Assembly (NCBI GenBank): GCA_037577475.1
Contig: CM075192.1
Location: 16,377,408 to 16,441,407, forward strand
Source of the DNA: Chaunax sp. Z400
Taxonomy: Eukaryota; Chordata; Actinopteri; Lophiiformes; Chaunacidae
Length of the DNA stretch: 64,000 bases
Direction: 5' to 3'
Shown here: positions 49,133 to 64,000 of the stretch, in pieces
Layout of the letters: each line of letters starts with the position of its first letter
Position numbering within the stretch: position 1 is the stretch's first letter
The notes under the pieces: generated by a model
Databases searched by the model: none
The model's input: the letters and a program-made list of their open reading frames with translations, nothing else
What the model was told of the DNA's origin: nothing
Position numbers and translations under genes: made by a program

Positions 49133-50224
49133 ATGGTTCAAGTTGTTTCAGAGATCGCCGCAATGTGTGTCGGCCTGATTGGGCTGATTGGGGTGGCGGC
49201 TACTACGGGAATGCCCATGTGGAAGGTGACAGCTTTCATTGGGGCAAACATCATAGTGATGGAAACCCGTTGGGAAGGCTTATGGATGAACTGCTACCGA
49301 CAGGCCAACATCAGGATGCAGTGTAAGGTGTATGACTCCCTGCTGTTCCTTCCTCCGGAGTTACAGGCAGCCAGGGGTCTGATGTGCTGTTCTCTGGCCT
49401 TGTCAGGGTTGGGGCTCCTTGTAGCTCTGGCTGGAATGCGGTGTATTTCCTGTTTTCAGGGTAATGACTGGGCTAAGACCATTTGCCTGATGGTCGCAGG
49501 TGGTATGCAGTTCCTGGCCTGTATCTGTGTCTTTATTCCCGTGTCATGGACAGGTCATGTCATCATCAGGGATTTTTACAATCCTTTACTGATAGATGCT
49601 GAAAGGAGGGAGCTGGGAGAGGCTCTCTACATCGGTTGGGTCACCGGTGCCTTCCTTTTTGCCTCAGCCATGTTGTTCATCTGCCGTCGTCTGCCCTCAA
49701 ACAAAGGCTCATTCGATGTGTACCACCCAGCCAACTTGCTCAGTTACAAGCCCGCAACCACTAAGCCAACTCTGATGACGTATCATCCACTTTCTACTTT
49801 ATCCAGCCTCCAGTCCTCTGTACACCAGCCTTCACTGCAGAACAATGGCTCTGTTGGACGGCAACTTGTGACACCACTGCAAACCATCCCACAGTTAGTG
49901 ACAAATAATGGAACAGTAATCAACCCTCATGTCTTCTACAACCCAGGATTCCCTGAAAATGCGTCATTGTTGTATCAAGGTAACATGGCTCACCATTCCT
50001 CAATGCGGAGTTCTAACCATACTGGAAGCCTGTATGCACCAGGCAACTCCTTGTACATAAGTCAAAGCACTACGCCATATTCACTGAGTGGTACCGGCAT
50101 TCCGACTGCATCCTACCAGTCCAGTTTTCATCCGGTTCCACATACTCCTGTTTTCATAGGATATAAAGCATCGACAATTCAACGACACTCTCACAGTGGG
50201 AGCGGCACTGGTATGTATATATAA
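49133..50224 (+). CDS. Claudin-8-like protein with long cytoplasmic tail (363 aa, single exon)
   Basis: The core is a normal claudin: TM1 about residues 8-28, signature W30 ... W51-x2-C54-x9-C64, second loop IPVSWTGHVIIRDFYNP, and the REL GEALYIGWV segment before TM4. After TM4 the tail runs about 175 residues, against roughly 40-45 in human claudin-8 and -17. It is rich in Ser, Thr, Tyr, Pro and Asn with no recognisable domain and ends GTGMYI, a possible class II/III-type PDZ ligand. The reading frame continues cleanly and codon use matches the core, so the tail is real coding sequence rather than read-through. The start context is aaaaATGG. Confidence 0.92.
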   Translation: MVQVVSEIAAMCVGLIGLIGVAATTGMPMWKVTAFIGANIIVMETRWEGLWMNCYRQANIRMQCKVYDSLLFLPPELQAARGLMCCSLALSGLGLLVALAGMRCISCFQGNDWAKTICLMVAGGMQFLACICVFIPVSWTGHVIIRDFYNPLLIDAERRELGEALYIGWVTGAFLFASAMLFICRRLPSNKGSFDVYHPANLLSYKPATTKPTLMTYHPLSTLSSLQSSVHQPSLQNNGSVGRQLVTPLQTIPQLVTNNGTVINPHVFYNPGFPENASLLYQGNMAHHSSMRSSNHTGSLYAPGNSLYISQSTTPYSLSGTGIPTASYQSSFHPVPHTPVFIGYKASTIQRHSHSGSGTGMYI

Positions 50225-50354
50225 AGAAAATCACAAGTGAGTTTTTGCAACTGCATAAACTTTACAGACACAAGCACTACTCTTTTATAATCTGTTGTCA
50301 TAAGTTTTTTAATTATGTTATCAGTGCTTGAATAAGAATTATGCTGATGCTGAC

Positions 50355-50462
50355 AATAAATTGCATTTTAAACTTAAATTTTTTTTTTTTTTTAATAATT
50401 TGTGTTGTGCAAAAAAGTTGATCAGGTTGAACGTGACTGCTGTTGTTCTTAGTGTAAATAAA
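50355..50462 (+). terminator. Polyadenylation signals of the fourth claudin gene
   Basis: AATAAA at 50355-50360 (130 bp after the stop) and again at 50457-50462. Either could be used. The second is followed by T-rich sequence. Confidence 0.55.
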
Positions 50463-50717
50463 GGTGACATTTTACTGTCTTCATGAACATCTGGTATGGG
50501 CTTACTTTCCCAAAACAGAGCGATGGAAGAGAAGTTATTTGTTTGGAACATCATAGCCTTTTGTTTTGCATCTGTTCATTGTATTTTTTAAATTTGCTGT
50601 GCTTGTTCATGTTTCAACTTGTTAAGAATGTTTCCCTGCATACTGGCCATGTGTGCTGTTATGATTTAATGAATAAGCTAAACAAATAAATGTCAGAGAT
50701 AAAATGTGTAAAAAATG

Positions 50718-50718
50718 T

Positions 50719-50753
<35 letters not shown>

Positions 50754-50758
50754 ATATA
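50718..50758. repeat. (TA)n(TG)n short microsatellite
   Basis: About 24 bp of TA repeats pass into TG repeats and back to TA, downstream of the fourth claudin gene. Confidence 0.9.
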
Positions 50759-50779
50759 AGAACTCTGTCAAACTATAGT

Positions 50780-52817
50780 AAAAAAAGAGTGACAAGCGCT
50801 CTTAGACTAAATCTGCTTTGGATCAATAAACAACAAATACATCATGTGTTGTGATTACTGCCTTAAAATCTTCACAGTGCTGTGCAGATAACCGTGGCCT
50901 GAATCAGTCCGAGACACTGTGTTTTACCACCAGATGATGCCAGAGACCGTGATGAGTGTGCAATCTTCCCTGCTCTCCTCCACATTTCATAAAGAGAAAG
51001 TGAACAACTTAATATTAAGGGAATGCAAACCTGGTTTATGCGACAGGCCATGTAGCTGGACAATTAAGATGGTAGAGCCAGTGCATCATGTAATTCTGCA
51101 TTCTTATATTCATCTTTCAACATTAGGGGATGTTGATAAAATCATGGGTCTACTAAAACTGTGTTTTTTTGTTTTTGTTACTCGATTTTTAAGCCACACA
51201 GCTTTCACTTTTCTTTCTCCAGTATAGACGTCAAACTGCACAGAACCTTTTGATATTAATATCATTTGAACAAGCATGAAATAATCAGGATTCTCCAGCA
51301 ACAGATACATTTAACAGAAGAAAGACAGTTAGAAAGAAAGATGTCCCTGTTCACTGCAATTCTAAATAATTGTATATCTGTGAAAAAAGATTAATTTTCA
51401 AAATGTAAATGAACAAAATAAATGAAATGCTTGAAATTTCCAAAATATCAAAAAGACACCTCTCATAGTGGCGATGAAAGTTTATTCCTGGAAAAGCAGA
51501 CTGAGGTTTTTTTTTTGTCAATATGTTAGTCAAGAAATTATTTTCATTTCTGGAGAATGAAATAATGAGTTTAGACTAATGTCAGGAAACCCATCGAACA
51601 CCCGTGATGATTTCTACCTTCCTAATAAAGATGTGGATGGGAGCATCATCACCAGCTGCTGATCAGTGCAGCTGATCTACCAAGAGCACTTTATAACTTT
51701 GATCCCAGAACACTCCTCTTTTTCCTCCTTTTCAAAAAGAGGTGTGTAAAGGTGTAATGTGAACACATTTCATTTAACTATGAGACTGTGTCAGATAAAC
51801 AGTTTGAGGTAGGTAATCTTCAAGGAAGCATCACAGACCAGTTTGAAGATTAGATTTGCGTTTCCATCAGGACTGGAGCAAAGATTTAATCATTCCTCGG
51901 TGTACCAAAGCAAAGACGTTGTCGAGGTCGAATGTGGCCAGATTTGAAGTTAATCTTCAGGACGTATCCATGTTTGCAGATTAGTGGCTAGGCTGTGCCC
52001 TCAATTGAGTGCCTGCACGGGAGGGATGCTCAGCTATGTTGAGTGTGCCAAAGACAGCGTGTGAGAAGCCGGAAATGTGGCAAGTTTGATTTCATAATAA
52101 AATGAGGAGAAATCCATCTTAACATTTAAACTGAATATTAAAATGACTTACGCATTGGGGGTTGGGGTAATGGGATCAGAAGTAACACATGCTAATTAAG
52201 GGCCAAATTACTACAAGAATGAATAAGATTGTATGACAATATTTAAAGAGGAATTATCTACAAATATAAATTATCTATACATAGAACTAGAGTGTGATAG
52301 TCTGTAGCCAAGTTGTGTTGGATGATTGGTATTTTGTTTTGCTTCTTTAAGATATAAACATGAAATAAACATGTACATTTTGTCTAAAGCTGCCACATGG
52401 CCATCAATTCATCTTTTATTTTGAAAGCAGAACCAGAAATACCATTTTCTCTAGGTGCGAGCTTGACAGCAGGAGCAGAGCGCACGGTCCTCATCCTCAG
52501 CTGCAGCCTACAATTCAAGTGTGCACCAGAAAAAAAAAATGATAAGAGGAATGTCTGGTCAGTGACTATGAGAAGGAAAGCCTTACTGGCACATTGAGGA
52601 TTTTAGAATGGGAAAACATCATTTGATCAGTGAGAGTTGAAAGTGGAGTGTGGAGTTTTTGTTGTTGTTTCTTCTCATCACAATGTGTGAGGGATGGATG
52701 TGGGTCGGATACCAGTTTATTTTCGTTACGGATTTAAGGACTGGCAAGTTATCAGCATGAATTACCGAGGTCAGAAAAACTGATATCAATGTTAAAATCC
52801 ACTCTCAACGGAGGACC
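50780..52817. other. Intergenic region and presumed grik1 promoter / 5' UTR
   Basis: No gene seen. The last 350 bp probably form the grik1 leader. Three upstream ATGs occur there: an ORF at 52683-52760 (25 codons), one at 52757-52783 (8 codons, overlapping the previous stop as ATGA), and an ATG at 52789 whose out-of-frame ORF overlaps the grik1 start. No TATA box was found. Confidence 0.4.
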
Positions 52818-61892
<9,075 letters not shown>

Positions 61893-64000
61893 GTGAGTCA
61901 ATGTGAGATTAGACGACAAGAGGCATGTGGTGTCAATAATAACACTTATCAAATGGTAATAAAGCACGTATCTCCAGTAATTTAAACATAGCAGGAAGTC
62001 ACAAACTGTAGTGTCAAAGTATATCTGATATATTTATAAAACTAATGTTCATTTGCATTTACAAAAATGTGTGACTTGATATATTTGTGCCTGTGTGAGT
62101 GCTGTACATGTTTGCATATCTTGGTCTGTGTGATACAGTACAGTGTGACCTCATACAGGAAGGATCTCCATGTTTTTACAGTTAAAGTGATGCAGAATGG
62201 TGGCAGCATAGTTTGTGTTATTTGGACATTGAGGAATCTGACTTAAAACGATTTAAAGTATTCTAGTACCACAATCGTATGAACGCTGTGTTTGTTTTAA
62301 AAACAAACAAACAGATGCTGTAACAACATTATCACTTCAGAAGGCTGATTGGTTTTCTTGGACTCACGTCCAGTGTTTCTTTTCTGGTCGTGTATGTTTA
62401 TTTAGATGGTGATGCTGATCATAGCTGTGATAGGCCTGCAATTATAACGGTTGACATAAAACAGATCCCACCATAGATTTACTGTGTGTATTGTTAAAAT
62501 TAGGGATGCACTGATACCACCTTAAGCCAGACCAAGTGCGAGTACGAGTACCGTTTAAGAATTGTCTGCTTGTCTTCGTTTAGCTGAACCTTGCTCTAAA
62601 TCTTTGTAAAATTGAACGTCTTTGCGTTTTAGACTGTTGGTCAGAAGCTTTTTGAAAGATGATGAACTGGGCTCTGGTTAATTGTGATCCTTTTTCTCTA
62701 TTGTCAAGACTTTTCAATGATTGCTGCAATTTACAGTTTGCTTTACTCTCAGAATCTAAGCCTGACCACATGGACACACAACAAAGATCATTTTAATCAA
62801 TATTTCAAACTGTGCAACATGGGCAGAACTGAATTGAGCATCCTTACACAAACAGTCGTGCAATACAAAAGTAATAAAACATGTTTCTTACCTTTGGAGG
62901 AGCTTCTTGATTATTGTTGTTTGAAGTCTTCTCAGCAGCCAGCAGTCAAAGTCAGTTTGTTCTGACTGGTGTTCAGACTGGTGTCCTATCATAAATTGTG
63001 ATTATAAATTGGAATGACCCGCAGTGTCTGTGTGGAGCAGTAACTATTATTCTCTCACATCCTGGTTGTTTGTGAAATGGTAATACAACAGGTCATTTGG
63101 AGAAAATTAAATATTGTGACCCTGCTGTTGAGGATAATTTGCTGCAGCATCTGTCTACATGGAGCACCAGCTTAATTGAACCAATATAGCCAGCTTAATT
63201 AATGACAGCCACTAATGACTTTACACAGCACAATTATCTCTTGGTATGATGCATCGATGCATTCAACACACAAGACTTGTGTCCCAACCATGAATAATGT
63301 CTTTTTACGTCTGTTTCGAGCGTAACATCCATATTCCACATTAGTTAAAGAGCGATCTACACTTAAGACTAATTCTAACGTGAAAGTTTTTGACGGAAGC
63401 GTATTCATAATACCATGTCGGCAATGATGCCCCTTGATGAATTTAATGCCTAGTAGTTCCTCGCTGTGACAATGGGAGGAAAGTGAATGCACTTTTTTAT
63501 TGAGAAATACAAAACCTAAGACAATCACAATCAGCTTTATTTGACAAATATGCATGCATGTACAAGAATTTTGACTTTTTCATTGTCTCAAAAAAGTTCT
63601 GATCTCCATGTGGAAAATTTAGTATTGAGCGCTACAAGAAACAAGGTAACGTGATACAGATATTTAGCCTCATAAAATATCAGTGCGATCAAAGTGCATA
63701 AATGAATAATACACAATGTGTCATAGCCAACAGTAAGTTGCCAGGGATTCCTCAGAAGAAATAATTAATGTGATTAAATCAAAGGGTTTTGCAGTACAGA
63801 ATTCGTATACAATTTATACATCGACATCACTTGGGTGTAGGGTTGCATTTTTTTTGCTTTTTTTTAAGATAAACACATTCTGTGATAGAGCTCACATTTG
63901 TGGATATGTAGGTTTGCTAGATAATATTCTTGGTTAATTACGCAGATGGCGAATGACCTGCGTAAGACCTCGAGTGAAAAGTCGCCCTCCTGTGGCCATA
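61893..64000 (+). other. grik1: grik1 intron 3 (partial, to window end)
   Basis: No exon found. A repeat end at 62501-62570 is the only recognisable item. Short ORFs have no family resemblance. Confidence 0.6.
62501..62570. repeat. Fragment of a MITE-like fish repeat
   Basis: The segment tagggatgcactgatacca followed by ccagaccaagtgcgagtacg and agtaccg resembles the terminus of a non-autonomous DNA element I associate with fish genomes (agggatgcaccgatacca ... cgagtacaagtac). The partner end was not located, so this is a fragment or solo end. Confidence 0.45.

Overview
The window is vertebrate nuclear DNA, almost certainly from a teleost fish. Long spliced genes have GT-AG introns. The non-coding DNA is AT-rich and holds fish-type repeats, including a tRNA-derived SINE, MITE-like elements, a solo LTR and several fragments of one dispersed repeat family. 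All proteins recognised are close relatives of vertebrate genes. A percomorph-type fish is my inference from compact introns and the look of the repeats, not a proven placement.

Layout, all genes on the + strand. Positions 1-15443 are non-coding apart from a possible gene end at 3-113; they hold probable upstream or 5'-UTR intron sequence of tiam1. Positions 15444-37550 hold tiam1, a Rac guanine-nucleotide exchange factor. I assembled 25 coding exons whose phases close exactly, giving 1593 aa with myristoylation site, PH1-coiled coil, Ras-binding domain, PDZ, DH and PH2. Positions 40876-50224 hold four intronless claudin genes in tandem: one claudin-17-like and three claudin-8-like. Positions 52818-64000 hold the first three coding exons of grik1, a kainate receptor subunit; the gene runs off the right edge.

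The tiam1 / claudin-8/17 / grik1 neighbourhood matches human chromosome 21 (GRIK1, CLDN17, CLDN8, TIAM1), so this is an old conserved linkage group expanded locally by claudin duplication. The genes do not form an operon or pathway. Tiam1 acts through Rac on the actin cytoskeleton and cell junctions, claudins build the tight-junction barrier, and Grik1 is a synaptic glutamate receptor.

Main points for follow-up: an in-frame alternative first (or cassette) exon inside tiam1 predicted to give a short DH-PH protein; a claudin with a tyrosine-rich cytosolic N-terminal extension of about 51 residues and no standard PDZ ligand; a claudin with a tail of about 175 residues; a clean solo LTR with target-site duplication inside the claudin cluster; and small upstream ORFs ahead of tiam1 and grik1. 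I saw no wholly new biological system; the novelty lies in gene structure and isoforms.
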